From Phyto melanocephala (lineage: Eukaryota; Arthropoda; Insecta; Diptera; Rhinophoridae), in assembly GCA_941918925.1 (NCBI GenBank), contig OW799233.1, forward strand, positions 110,791,833 through 110,855,832: a stretch of DNA of 64,000 nucleotides, read 5' to 3'. The position numbers and the translations under genes are program-made. Every line of letters begins with the position of its first letter. The stretch's first letter is position 1. Below are positions 1 through 13,248 of the stretch, one piece after another. The notes under the pieces are model-generated. The model saw nothing but the letters and a program-made list of their open reading frames with translations. It made no database searches and was not told the origin of the DNA.

Positions 1-1834
1 GCTTCTCTTTATCTTCTATTCTCTTTCTATTCTAACTATTGTATTCATATGGAGCGCACAACATGTCAATTAGGCATAAGTGTATACCTGTAGTGAGTTT
101 GGGATTTTAGTGCCATCCTTTTCAACTTAACCTAACCTACTGACGCTGGCTGATACAGCAGCAATATTCTCCGTGGTGTACACTCTTTGTATGGGGGGAA
201 TGTGGATTAATGCCCAAAACACAATCGGTTAAAAAATCACCCGTTATGTTGTATATAATTTTTGTTTTTCACATACTTACATGACATAATCTCTGTTCAT
301 AAAAGCTTATATCAAATGTTTTTTGTTAGTTTGTCATTTGCATAAGAAATGCTTAAAGGCTCTTCGCGCCGTGTATCAATTTTGAAGTACGAAATTTTAC
401 AAGTTAAAGGTAAAATTATTAAAAGAGTAATTAATGTATTATTTTCTAATAAAGCTATTTAATACTTTTCTACATCTTAAAATTAAATTGTTGCCTAAGA
501 TTTAAATTTCATTACAATCGTTTATGTTGTAGTTAAATATTGATATCGTTATACATTACCATGTGGAATATAATAAATACCACTTAAGGCTAAAGTTTAC
601 GATAAATTATAAAATAATTAATTATTCTATTTTACATTTGCGTACCAGCACATAAACATTTATTTAAATCAACTATTAACCCTTAAGACATGTATAAAAA
701 GTAATAAAAAGATTTTTTAATACTCAGTTAAAAATATTTCATTTATAATCCTTAAAAATAACTCTATTAAAAAAAAAACCAAAAAAAAAAAACATTTAAA
801 TAAATATAAACACATTTTTATAATGAAAAGTTTTCTCGGAAAGAGTGAGAATTAAAAAAAGGATAGACTGGCATAAATACACATTTAAATTTCACTTAAT
901 CCTTTAATAGCTTAAAAGCACAAAAGTAAATGAAAATACTAATATAAATGTGGTTATTGTTAATGATTTTTGCCACCAGAGACCAACTTAGTATTGTTGC
1001 TTATATTCTTTTTTTTTTTAAAGGGAATAAAATAAAACACCAGAAAGGAAGAATTTTCAAACCAAAAGCAAGTAGGTCATTTATAACCAAAACTTTACTT
1101 TAGAAACTTTTGAATAAAAGAACATTTTCCACAGAGGGAATATAAACAATACATAAACATATTCAACACATAGGCATACATACACATACATATACCTGCT
1201 TATATACAGACTCAACGGAATACAAGAATAAACAATAGAATATTTAAATTACACTCTTAAGCACATACAGTTAACATACACATATACACTTAGACATAGA
1301 GGACATTTATGCTTTTTTGTTGTTAATTAATATTTATCATTGAAAGACAGTATTATTTATTGCATACATTTCAAAGCAATGAAAAAAAATCAACAAACAG
1401 AAAATTCTCAACTAACCTAAATGTTAATTAAAGTGTTTAAGTGCGAGTGTGTGTGTTAATTTCAAGAAATAAAGAAATACAAATCCTACCGTACACACAC
1501 ATGTACATACTTTAAAAATAAACTTTAAATAAATTAAAATATTAAGTCTAAGTTTTATAGTTGTTGTAATGTTTTTTAATTTATTTTTATAAAAGCCTTC
1601 GGGTAAATTTATTAAAGTTGTCATCATGATAATAGTGTATGTTTTTGAATACGAATATACACGTATACAACCCAGCTGAAGACACTTATGTAGATGTACA
1701 GATATAGAAATATTTACTCAAATGCACATTTAGAGTTAATGTTATAAATGTTAATTATAAAATATATAAAACATAAAATTTTACAGTGGAAAAAAAATAA
1801 TAAATAAGTACACAAATATTTTTATACCCACTGC
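1..1834. other. AT-rich sequence without a recognisable gene
   Basis: Many A and T runs and short CATA-like motifs. The only long open frame (- strand, 1424-1627) is low-complexity and resembles nothing I know. Confidence 0.6.
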
Positions 1835-2044
1835 CAAGGCATATTAATTCATCAGGTAATTGCAGTTCGGAGACTATTATTTTGTTTATATTTTTTTTAT
1901 ATGAAGTTTGATATTCGAAATAAATATGAGAGGAGAGAAAATGGTTTCTTATCTATAGACTCTGACAGCTGAAATTCAAAATAAATCAAAAAAAAAAATA
2001 ATCAGCTGACGAAACAAGACTACCTGCTGAATAAATGTGCCTTG
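1835..2044. mobile_element. MITE, CAAGGCATATTAATTCATCA family
   Basis: 210 bp with inverted ends (right end inverse of CAAGGCACATTTATTCAGCA). Flanks CCCACTGC and TCCACTAC, one base off the right end, look like an eroded 8-bp duplication. The interior motif CAGCTGACGAAACAAGACTA is shared with the other copies. Confidence 0.65.
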
Positions 2045-2265
2045 ATCCACTACCAAAAAAAAAAATGGAGTTGAGGTATATTCATTTTGCCATTCCGTTT
2101 GTGATACATTTCAAAAATCATTTAAGATCCATGAAGTATATAAATATCAAATAAACCATATACAGACCATTCCTAACGTACCACCCTGAAATTGTGGTTG
2201 AAATCGATCGACCCGTTTCCGCAGTTAGTGGTGACATCAAATCGTACACTTCTTTTTATATACAT

Positions 2266-2955
2266 ACTAGCTGGCACGGCAAACGTTGTTTTGCCATATA
2301 AATTATTTCTAGGAAATATTTTTTAGTTCAATAAAAATAAGTTGTGTTTTATTTGTTTTTCACTGCTATTTGTTGTTTCTTTTACTGCAATTTATGCACT
2401 TTTGTGTGTGTTTATTTTGTAATTTCTTGAATTGCAGTTTAGTTTATAAATAGATTGTTATTTTTATTGTTCAAACACTGTTTAGGTATTTCTTTTACTT
2501 CTTTGCTTTGCTTCTTCTTTTCTATCTAGCAGTATATCCTACCGGAGGGGTCGTTAATAAAGGCGTGGCGTTGAGGGTTATTGAAAAATAGATACTGACT
2601 GATTCTCAGACCTTTCCGTTATGCGCACTAAATTTTTTGAAAATCGGTTGAGCCATTTCGAAGGAGTTTTTCCACCTATAGAACTGCACTAAAAAAGGTG
2701 GGCGTTAAAGTAGGAGTGGTAGAAAAAGTATTAATCTATACCAGAGTCTTAGTTATATTATGTGAAAATTTTAAGAAAATCTGTCCAGCAGTATGGCCGA
2801 CTTGAGGGGGCGTGAAAAAAGGGGTGGCGTTGAGGTTGACCGATTCCCAGACCTACCTGATATGCACACAGTATTTTATGAAAATCGGTCGAGCCATTTC
2901 GGAGGAGTTTAATCACAAACACCACGACACGAGAGTTTTATATAGTAGATATAGA
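2266..2955. mobile_element. Non-autonomous element with ACTAGCTGGCACGGCAAACG end
   Basis: It begins ACTAGCTGGCACGGCAAACG, a terminal motif common to interspersed elements in fly genomes. It ends near CACCACGACACGAGAGTTTT and a TATAG-rich tail. Inside, GAAAATCGGTYGAGCCATTT is repeated twice (about 2639 and 2880). No protein can be read. Confidence 0.4.
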
Positions 2956-5150
2956 TATAACAAAATAAATAGCATATTAGACATGAACAAGAAAGTGGAA
3001 ATATTTAATTGTTTTAAAGTGATTAGAGTTGTTAAAAAAATCATATTTTATGTGGCTTAAAAGCACAATATAAATTGGTGGTGCGTGTGAAAAATTTGTT
3101 AAAAATATTTTTTTAATTTTATATGTATCCATATTGTGGGACTCTGTTTGCGAAGCTTGTTTTTATACTTTCATATAGCAAACATTTTAGCGAATGGAAA
3201 GAACAAAAGGGAATTGCTTGTTTATAAAACATTGTACCCTTTCCATTCATCTTTCCTTGTTCATCGACAAACTTCAAAGCTTTGCAACAAAAATTCTATA
3301 ATATGGGCGAGGACATAATATATGCAGATGAGGACCTAATAATAATTATATTTTTCATATAAAATATTTATGCGTTAAATATTTTTTGTCGTAAATATTA
3401 TAAAATTAATTTTTACAATAGAATAGAAAAATCTTATCTGATTAAATTCAAAAACCACACAATCTTAATTATTTTATTTGTGTTACAATTTAATGAAATT
3501 AAACAGAAGATGGGAAGTATAGAATATGAGAGAATATCAATACGAAGAAAACCTCATTTTATAAAAAAAAAGAAATTTAGAAGTAAATACTACGCTTTCC
3601 TAATTTTAATGCCATTAAATTGTAAATAGGAAATAAATAAAAATAAATAGTTGTTTCAAATTACATAAGTATGAGTATTCCCATAAAGAGTGCTGATGAG
3701 GAAATCGTAGCTGGTTTCGAAAATGCATTCCACTCGGCTTATATTAAAATAATTTTTCAATATATTATTTGGTTGTTGGGCTTAAGCTGAACAATTCAGT
3801 AAATAATTAATTTTTCAATTTGATTTAAAAATGTTTTATAAACTTTATAATAAGAAAATTAAATTAAGCTAAAACAAAATGAATAACAATAAATTTAAAT
3901 GACAACTTTGAATTAATATTAGTTTATAAATATTTAAAAATTTATTTAAAACGATAACGATTTTTGGAGGTTTTTTTATAATATTTTATAAAACAAAAGT
4001 TCTTAGACAATATTTTTAAACTTTTTAAATGTTTTTAAAATTTGTTTTCTAGAAAAAAACTGTCAAAAAATATCTGTAAAAAAAAAGTAAAGTTCTTGTA
4101 AATTGTTCGCCAAAAATCTTGAACATTTTCAAATTCAGAGAAGTTTTGAACCAAATTAGAAAATATCTGCTAGGAAAAATTAACTAAAACTCTGATAATA
4201 GATTTTTGATAAAAAATTTTTAATAAAGAAACTTATTTATCAAAAATATTCCAGCTATTTGTAAAGAAAAGACAATATTGATATTTGTTAATTGATTTTT
4301 AGGTAAATTTCTTATGATAGATATCAGAGAATTTATTAAAGTGTTGCCATAATAATTCATTTAATAGAAAATGTCCTTTAAATAAAAATCTTGAAAAAAG
4401 TTTTTCAAATGTACAAGAACTTTAAAATATACTTTGTATTATTATCTTAACTATTTTGTTATTCTATTGAGGCACTTAAAATGATTTAAGTCCATATATA
4501 TTTTTTTATCTTTGTACATACTTTTATACACATTTGCATGGGTTTGCATTTATGTTTGTATGTAGTTGATTGGTGTGTGTGTGTGTGTTTATAGGCATGT
4601 CTATTTGTTTGCATTCGATGCATTATTGTATTGTTTGTACGCATATGAGAAAGTGTTAAGTATTTGTTAAACAAATTAAAAGATTTATTGAATTGCAAAT
4701 TAAATCTACTTTGAAATCTTGTTGTTGTTGTTTGTTGTTATTGTATCTATTTTAATTAATTTCCATTTGCTATATAAATTTTACTATGCTTTATCTGTAC
4801 ATGTACTAAATAAAAATGTTTGAATGTGTCTTTAAATACCTGGTAATGGAAAATAAATTTTATGGCATTTAAGATGTAAAAATCATTTTTGGCATATGTC
4901 CTCTGCAATTGTGCCTTGTGAATGCTTTTCTGGCGATCCAAATTCAGGCATACCCGTTCTGATTTGGTTAATAAAGCATCAAATGTTGGGTTCTAAATTA
5001 GCCATCGTTTATGGTTTATTAGCGTAAACTAGAGGTTTGACGCACACTTACAAAAAGTGGTCAAAAGTGTCTAATTACACGAACGTTATGGCCGCTTTAT
5101 AAATATTTCTTAAGATAATTCGGTTGTAAAATGTTTGGTTCAACAAAGTG
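2956..5150. other. AT-rich sequence without a recognisable gene
   Basis: A GT repeat lies at about 4573-4588. A segment at about 3660-3790 (TATTTGGTTGTTGGGCTTAA) recurs in inverse form at about 14750-14775, so repeat debris is likely. No coding signal. Confidence 0.5.
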
Positions 5151-5159
5151 ATGATTTAG

Positions 5160-5540
5160 CGCCCTGAACGGGACGTTGCGTCGTCTTCGTGGAACGATTT
5201 CTCCTCCAAATAATTTGTACTGACAAGCGGAATAAAATAATCACGAAAAACGTTACCGAGTTAATAAGATAGACATCTAATTGAAAAATTTGACCTCTCT
5301 GTCACGTTCGCGTCTACAGCAATGATGACTTCATTTGTGCGCATGTTACGGGTACAATTTGGATGAATATCATCCAAAAGAGTAAATGTAGTTATGAATC
5401 GATCGATAATATAGCTCAGTTTCCATGATTTGAAAGCGTCGTTCTTGTGTAAACTTTTGCATTGTGATTTTCCAAAGTACACTGAAAAAAGTTCAACACG
5501 CTTCACTAGTATGACAGCGAGTTTTACAGTTATCACTATC
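5160..5540 (-). pseudogene. Decayed N-terminal part of a mariner/IS630-type transposase
   Basis: On the - strand, MQKFTQERRFQIMETELYYR (one frame) and RFITTFTLLDDIHPNCTRNM followed by RTNEVIIAVDANVTERSNFS (another frame) follow the order of the N-terminal domain of insect DDE transposases (helix-turn-helix, then RxxRT-ENIaAV-SIR). It may be the same family as the remnant at 19320. The frames are broken and no catalytic region was seen downstream. Confidence 0.5.
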
Positions 5541-5922
5541 GGATGTTCTATAGGACTAAAAAAAAAACCCTAAGAAGGTTTTAATGTCTACTATTTTATT
5601 TTATAAAAATATTATTTAAAGGTGTGAATTCACTCATTTGCTTTAAACAAAATTTTGTTATTTTTTACGCAGAATATTCTGAAACATGATTCATTTATTT
5701 TGTAAAATTTAAAAAAATCAAAGCTACAATTTTAAATACATTTGCAAATATCAGATTTTTATATTTAACAAATTAATAATTTACGCAATTTAGCAGTGCA
5801 AACAAAAAAAAATTAAATCAATTCAAGTTCAGAGCAAAGCAAATTTATTCATCAGGTAATCTTGATTCGTCAGCTGATTATTTTTTTCACTAATTTTAAA
5901 CTTCAGTTTTTAAAGTTCATAG

Positions 5923-6978
5923 CAAGGCATATTAATTCATCAGGTACTTGCAGTTCGGAGAGAATTTTTTTGTTTATACTTTTTTTATATGAAGTTTGAC
6001 ATTTGAGAGAGGATAGAAAATTGTTTTTTATCTATAGACTTTGGCAGCTGAAATTTAAATAAATGAAGAAAAAAACAAGTAAGAGCGCTATATTCGGCCG
6101 TGCCGAATCTTATATACCCTTCACAACATGTAGTCATGAAATAACAGTAGTTTGTGTCACCATTCATCCCATATGAAATACGTACATACATATATAAAAA
6201 CATCCCATTGTAAAATTATAAATTCACGTATGTATGTTAAAAAAACGAAAAAAAAAAATTAAAAAAAAACATTTAAAAAAAAAATTTTTAAAAAATAAAA
6301 AAAAAAAATTTTAAAAAAAAATTTAAAAAAAAATTAAAAAAAAAAATTATTATATATAATTATAATTATTAAAACAAAAAAAAATAAAAAAAAAATTAAA
6401 AAAAAAATAATAATAAAAATATAAATAATATTATAAATAAAAAATAAAAAAAAAATAAAAAATAAAAATTTAAAAAAATTTTTTTAAAAAAAAAAAAAAA
6501 TTTTTTGGCTCAGCTGGGATTCGATGCCACGTTTTCTCTAACCAGTATACACGTTTGTATGTATGTATGTTGTTGTTGTAATGTTGTTTATGTGAAAAAA
6601 AATCGAGGTGGTCGTGGGTTTTTGCTCATATCTCAGTTGTTTATGTACTGATGTTCTTGATTTTCAATACCAATCTACTCCCGAATATTCTGATATTTTA
6701 ATACCTTACCCGGGTACAACCTATGTCGGGGGGCTTCAAAAAGTTGATTTCAACATACACACGGACAGACGGTCAGACGGACAGACGGACAGATTGACAG
6801 GGCTTAATCGACTCCCCTATTTATAAGCTTTCAGAAAATATATACTTTATGGGGTCGGAAATCAAAATTGTAGAAATTTCACACGGAATGACAAACCTAT
6901 ATATACCCTTTTTCACTGTGTGAAGGGTATAATAATCAGCTGACGAAACAAGACTGCCTGATGAATAAATGTGCCTTG
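5923..6978. mobile_element. hAT/P-type MITE (copy B), split by an INE-1-like element
   Basis: Left part 5923-6074 starts CAAGGCATATTAATTCATCA. The right part, 6933-6978, ends in its inverse. The exact 8-bp duplication GTTCATAG stands on both sides (5915-5922, 6979-6986). Without the insert it is about 200 bp, like the copies at 1835 and 47793. Confidence 0.8.
6075..6932 (-). mobile_element. INE-1/DINE-like element, nested
   Basis: Reverse orientation. One end is ACAAGTAAGAGCGCTATATT with the TTCGGCCGTGCCGAA-type hairpin; the other is the TTATACCCTTCACA-type end. Inside are a (GTCY)n-type run (about 6760-6795), the CCATAAAGTATATATTTTC block, an almost pure A/T tract (about 6240-6505) and a tRNA-like segment (about 6507-6552). 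It lies inside a MITE whose two halves flank it. Confidence 0.8.
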
Positions 6979-7104
6979 GTTCATAGATAAAAACAATTCT
7001 CCCTTTTTTCTCATTTATGTAGAATATCAAACTTCATATAAAAAAAAACATGAACAAAAAAATTCTCTTCGACCTGCGAATACTTGAAGAATAAATATGC
7101 CATG

Positions 7105-9623
7105 GCCCATGGTTGGGAGTATTCTAAATAAAATTATTTCTTTCGTTCAAAAATAAAGACTTCAATATACATACACATAAAAAAAATATTGTCTAGACAA
7201 AAAATATTTTCGAAAGATATGAAGTCATCAGCTTTATTTAAAGCATCCACAAATAAAAATTTGTCAAACATTTTTAATAAAAAATTAAGCAAGATTGCGA
7301 TTAAAAATTTGTAAATATTACAGGTTCTAGATATTAGTATCATTTAAAAAAAAAATTCAATTAATCTTGAATTCTTTTGGTATAAAAAAATAAAAAATAT
7401 TTTCATTATTTTTGTGGAACATAATTTCATTTAATTGGTTGCTGCAGCTGGCTTTAAGTTTTTTAAATCAGTCCGATTGTTTGAGTCTTTGTTGATGGGT
7501 CTGGTTTTATCTTAAAAATATTTTGAACTATAGGGCTTGTATACATACATACATATATATTTTTAACGACACCCTTCACGAAAAAGTTTTATGGGATAAA
7601 ATCTATTAACAAGCTACCACTCGATCTCTATGTTTCCAGTTTTTTCGACCCTTATATGCGGATAACTTATTTATTTTCATATATCCTAGATATATTTGGG
7701 CTTTGTAAGAAACCAGTTTTTCGGTGAAATTAGATGTCCAATTGGAGTTTGCTTAAGTCTTCAAGGTTAGCGTGACTTTCTGTCTAAATTTCAGTTTTCT
7801 ATAAGAAGTATGTGTCAAAAAACAATCTGCAATTCAGGTCTAAAACTTTTAGTCAACTTTCTGTTTGCTAGTACACAGCTGAAAAGAAATGTGAACGAGA
7901 TTTCTTAAATTTGTTACTTATGCTATTATGCGGAGAACTTCAACTGAACGTCAACTGAAACAAAAATTAATTTACCTACAACTGTTTGGTGAAACAATTA
8001 TTAAACACTCGTATATATATTACACGTTACTCTTGTCACTTGTTTCAGTATACAAAAAATTTCTTTCACGATAATTTGCCCATGTAAAAAAATTTTGTTG
8101 CTGAAATACAGGGAGAACTGCATAATGGCGTTAAATATAGGAGACATAACTAAGTAAATGGTCGTTTGCCTTTAATTTTCAAATAATTAGGACCGAAAAC
8201 AAGATCTATGTGAAACATTGTCATATAATTGGTGAGTGCAATGACGACGTGTTAAAATAGATAATGATTCGATGCTCTTGAATTCAATTGAACACTCTGT
8301 GTTTCAACAACCACAGTACCATGAGTATTGACTACTAGAAAGCCAGTCTCATGAACTTTTTACACCTATCCCGTGATGAAAGAAATAAGTTTGCTTCATT
8401 TTCCATCGTTTTTCAAGGCGACTCTGCGACTAGTTCACGTAAATGTGATATTATTATTATTATTTTGAAAAAAAAAAAAAAATCATAACAAAACACTTGC
8501 GTTAAAACTATTTGAAATACGAAATTTGGTGGCCTTTAACTAATAACTAATTCAACCTAATTTTTTAATTTTATTTTTGAGAAATTTATTATAATATTCC
8601 TAAAACATATTTACTAACTTGCAGCCCCTTTTTTGACACTCTCTGTATAAACTGTGTGCAGGTGAATGAATAATGATCATAGATAATATGATTGTATTCT
8701 ACTACATTTGACATGTACGACTACTGAAATATATGTGTATGAAAAAATTTTCAATTTATCTATGGACACAAAAATGTATTGGAAATATATATAAAAATTG
8801 AAAGATATTGTTCGATTTGTGCTTGTAGGTTCATTTGTTGTTGCAGACAATAGAGAAAGAATGAATACATGGTTAGTATGTTTGTCAGGTTAAAATACAT
8901 AAAAATAATAAATTTTTTTTACTCATTGACTGCATGGCAAACAAATAAGCATTGTACTCTATTTCTATATTGAAAAAAAATACTTGCTGTACTAACATGC
9001 ATACGTATTTGTACATGATTCTGAACTCATAGTAGTATCAATTACAAATGATCTATATTCAACAATTCATATCTAAAATGTAAAGTTTACACAGCACTGC
9101 ACCGAACAGAACTAAACAGAACTAAACAGAACAGAAAACAACTTGAACCAATCGAAACAAAACGCAGAGATGCGCGAGAGTTCTAGTATCACTTGTCGGT
9201 CTGTCTATTTGACGATAAGTATGTATGTCTTTGCTTATTGTTCAAAAGATGTCATGAATTTTTATAAATAGACTGGCAAAAAAAAAAAGAAAACATTATC
9301 TTTCAAACGGTTTTTAGGTGTTCTTGGTATTTTGTTTCTTTTTGTTGTTGTTATTTTTGATGCTGTTCGTTCACTCGTTTTCAAATTTCCTTTCCATCAT
9401 CAAAAAGATCTACAACAATTTACGTAGTTATCATAGTTGTGTGATAAACATGCATATGTATGTATATGATGGGTAAAAAATAGAAAAACACATTTTGATT
9501 TGTAAAAAGTCTTATGGCTTCCGGAATATGAACTGCCACTAAAAGAAGAACAATGGGTTAAAATATTGGCACCAATCAACATATTGAAAATAAAAAATTT
9601 TGAGGTTTTTCGCAGGTAAATAA
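7105..9623. other. AT-rich sequence without a recognisable gene
   Basis: Only low-complexity open frames of up to 69 codons on either strand. No motifs, splice patterns or element ends that I can support. Confidence 0.5.
9106..9136. repeat. Short AACAGAACTA tandem repeat
   Basis: GAACAGAACTAAACAGAACT and following units repeat a 10-base motif about three times. Confidence 0.6.
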
Positions 9624-10238
9624 TAGGTTTGTTCGACGTACGTTACCGCGGGAACCCGCGGGCTCCCAATTTTACCGAAAAGCGTTTTTTGTGTTGAAAA
9701 TGGGGTAAATGAGAACGTCCATGAGAGAGTAATTAGTGTTTCTCTTTTTTACCAGACTTTACCCGTACTTTTTTAGCGTGTAAAATGGTATAACTTTCAG
9801 ATCAGTAAATCATCTCTTTTTAATTTGTAAAAATATAAAAGGTTGAAAAGAAACAATGGAATATACTTTGTCTGAGAATATAAATAGAGTTTTTGTAATT
9901 TGAATAATTTTAATAACTAATAAAACATATGCATTTCACTCTAGTGTTTGTTTGGACATATTGGACATATTTTTTATCTCATCATCTCTTTAGTATTTAG
10001 TTCCCTATATGATCTAAATACCATACGACAGCGAAAAAAATTAGAAAAATAATAATTCGGCGATGGCCGTAAGTCGGCTGGGAGCATATCAACCTGGACC
10101 TCTAAACAACAGCTGTACAATTTTGACGTTTTTTTCGGGCTTGAAATGTGGTTTTTTGCGTTCCAGCAAATTTTGGTAGAATTTTTTGTTTACTCTCATT
10201 TTTCCGGACTTTACCCGGATTTACGTCGAACAAGCCTA
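9624..10238. mobile_element. TIR element, TAGGYTTGTTCGACGTA ends
   Basis: The 615-bp stretch begins TAGGTTTGTTCGACGTAC and ends TACGTCGAACAAGCCTA; both ends contain TTACC(G/C)-type motifs further in. TA may be the target duplication. No transposase is readable. Confidence 0.6.
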
Positions 10239-13200
10239 ATATAAAACCTGTTTTTTAGAACAGCTGATTTAGGAGTTCGCGGTTGTCTTGAGGTTAGTTT
10301 TGTTTGGTAGTTTATGAAGAATGGACTCAAGCCAAAGAAACGTTGGCACATGTTTAAATTTATTTTTGATTGAAAGCTGAAACGAAAACAAATCAATATA
10401 AAAAGTAGTTTTTTAAATATTTCCAAGGAATATTCATACAGATAACCTCGTCGCGACAGCTAATCGAAAAGTATTACACGTCTCTGTTATTTTTATATTT
10501 CTTTAAAACCTTTTACCTATTAAAATTTCAAAAAATTATTCAAATGGGAATATGTAAGTTTTAATTTCTTGGCCCATAGTACCTTTTAGGCAAAAGCACT
10601 TTCACGCACTTGTAGACACCGCATCAAAGCTACATCATGTTCTATGTGCATTTCTGTGTGTGTGTGTGTTTGTGGCTGTATTTCAGTTTATTGAACCCCC
10701 AACAATATTACTTATTCACTGACAGACTGACTCACTCACGTTCACCCATACACACTCCCGGGGGGGATTCTGTTGAATTCTGCGAGGTTCATGCTTGCAC
10801 TGCATACTTTAAAAATTGTTGTCGTAGTTTTTTATAAATATTTTTTCTTTTAGTTTTAGTTGTTGTTTTAAGCATTTTTTTTTTTTGCCATAACAATTTA
10901 TTCGTCTAGTGCAAGTATCTCTGATGTGAAATAATTTCAAAAATATAAAATATATTTTTTATTCCTTTAGTAAATGCTGCTGCTGTTTGTTAGTGTGTAA
11001 CAAAATCATATTTTTGTGAGATTATATGCATGTGTGTGTTCACGTGTGAGGTTGCTTGTATATGCCTTAACATTCCCTTTTCATGTGTTTGTGTATCGAT
11101 GTTGTTGCATTGTGCATCATCTAGGAAATTTGTTTAGTTTTCTATTTGACTTAACTTTTTGGTGTTTTAGCTTTTTATGCTAAAACTATGAGCAGAAATG
11201 TATAAACGAACAAAACAAGCAGCAACAACATTAAAAAAAAAACAAATATTTTAAACTGAAAATTTCTCCAATACAAATAGATTTCCTAGAAATGTATGAG
11301 TGTTTTTTTTCCAATTTATCTGACAATTAAAAATTGAGCAAAACATAAAAGTGAAGGCTGTAATATGCATACTTGTTTCCATTAAATACAGTTTTAGTTT
11401 AATTTTTCTTTTTTTCTTGTGAATGCTATTGCATGCAACACTGATTATGGGTTTTTAAAGTAAAATTTGAAAGTTTAAAACAAAAAAACTCGTTAAAAAA
11501 TTTGTTTGTGGTTTAATATACTTTTTTCAGGTTTCCCATTTATTTATTTCTTTTCGTTTTTTGATGCTGCTGTTGATGTTTCAAATATTTACCCACAGAA
11601 TGTAACTTTGTCAATATTTGTTGAAGAATGTTTTTTAACTGGTTTAGTTGTGTGTTTAAAACCAAGAGTAGGTGTGTGTGAGTGCATTTTTTTTTTAATT
11701 CACTCCGTGGAATATATGATTTTTTAATCGAGTTACTAGCAAAGTAAGTATTTAAAGTAACTTTGTTTTTTTTCAGGATTACCATTTAAAAATGTTTGTG
11801 GTATCAAAGTATGATAAATCAAATTTAATTTAGATTTAGCTGATGTATTTGTATTTAATTAAATTTTTAGGTTTTAGTTAAAATGAAAGATTGACAAATA
11901 GATTGCAGGTCTCTTTGTTGCACAGGTATTTATGTGATTAAAAAGTAATAGTTAACATAAGCGTATAAAGTATATGCCGTATTCATAACAAATATTTAAG
12001 GTTTATTAAAGGCTTATTTGACAGATGTTGTAGAGAAATTTGTCAAATAAGCCTTCAATAAACCTAAAATATTTTTTATGAATACGGCCCTATAAATTTA
12101 TTATAATTTTTTTAAATCCCTTTTCAGGACAACAATGTTTGACAATTGCAAATAAGGTTTTACAATTAAATTTTACAATATGTTTTTTCTTTTTTGTAAA
12201 ATTTCATTTATTATTTTTTCAAGAAATTTGTTAATAAATCGACGAAAAGAAAAATACATAAAATAAAAAAAGCTCTCTTTATAGAAAATCTTAAATAAGT
12301 ATTTTACAAAAAATATTTTTTATGTATATTTTTTGTAATATTCCTTTAAAGATTTCCCTTTGAAAAAAAATGTTTAATAAAGTTGATCTTAAAAGAATCT
12401 AATATATTTGTATTGAAAAAAATCTTTGCTATAATTATTTTAAAGAATATTTTTTTGAAGAAAGTTCTAGAAGAAAGTAAACCATAAACCCAATTCAATT
12501 AAGGGTTCATATAACCCAAACGACAGTCCCCTTAATGCAGTTAATTAAGGTATTCCTTATTTATTCCAAGCTTGGCAAAGTTCCAATCTTAATGTTCTCG
12601 CCCGAATGCAGGACATTGGTAAAGAGAGAGTTTCTTTTTGTAATTTGTTCACTTCCTCACAAGTTCTGGGTGTTTTGTTTGGTAGTTCAATACGAGCTGG
12701 ATGAGTTCTTAACTCTGTATGACTTGTTATTAATTTTACAGTCTCCTTAAATCCCGCAAGATTGAGTTTTCCTTATAGTATGTTATTCACCTTGCAGACA
12801 ATAGAATTTTGCAACATCCTAACGTGTTAATCAATCGCCCAAACGTGAAGTTGTTTTTTTAACCTTTTAAAGAGTTTAGCGTATTCCAAGAATAATTTTT
12901 CGTCTTTTTTGTTTAGGATTTTGTCAAGATAGCCTAGTTGGTATCCATATTATTTCCAAGTGTTCACAATTTGTGTACGAGTTTACCTTATGCTTGTCTT
13001 GAAGGATATTTCGAGATTAGTTAAAAGAAAAGCAGACGATTGTAAGGTGCAATTTTAAAACGTTTTTTTTTTTTTATATAAACTTTAATAATTGGAAATT
13101 CTGAGAGAAGAGAAAGAATATATGAAATTTTGACTTTTGGAAAGGAACAGCTGATCAATCGAAACTACCTTATTAACGATAGGAAGCTACCGACAACAAT

Positions 13201-13248
13201 CTGTCTCAGTTATTTTTATATTACTTTTTTCTTTATCTATTTATATAT
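10239..13248. other. AT-rich sequence, no gene seen apart from a small MITE
   Basis: Apart from the foldback at 11974-12090, I see GT repeats (about 10656-10671) and low-complexity open frames only. No protein family can be recognised in any frame. Confidence 0.5.
11974..12090. mobile_element. Small foldback MITE (GGGCCGTATTCATAA ends)
   Basis: Two 48-bp arms (11976-12023, 12041-12088) are inverted copies with a few mismatches around a 17-bp loop. The right end reads GAATACGGCCCTA; the left end has two changed bases. TA on both sides would be the target duplication. Confidence 0.62.

Larger units (their letters stand above)
5835..7104. mobile_element. Same MITE family (copy A), reverse, split by copy B
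   Basis: 5835-5922 plus 6987-7104 read as one reverse-orientation copy of the CAAGGCAYATTWATTCATC family. Copy B (with its GTTCATAG duplication) sits in the middle. The outer 8-bp duplication is too eroded to call. Confidence 0.7.

Noticed and set aside
5985..6203. Open frame on the - strand with a copy at 39957-40160 on the + strand
   Set aside because: Both are the shared end region of INE-1-like elements; recurrence is due to the repeat, not a gene family.
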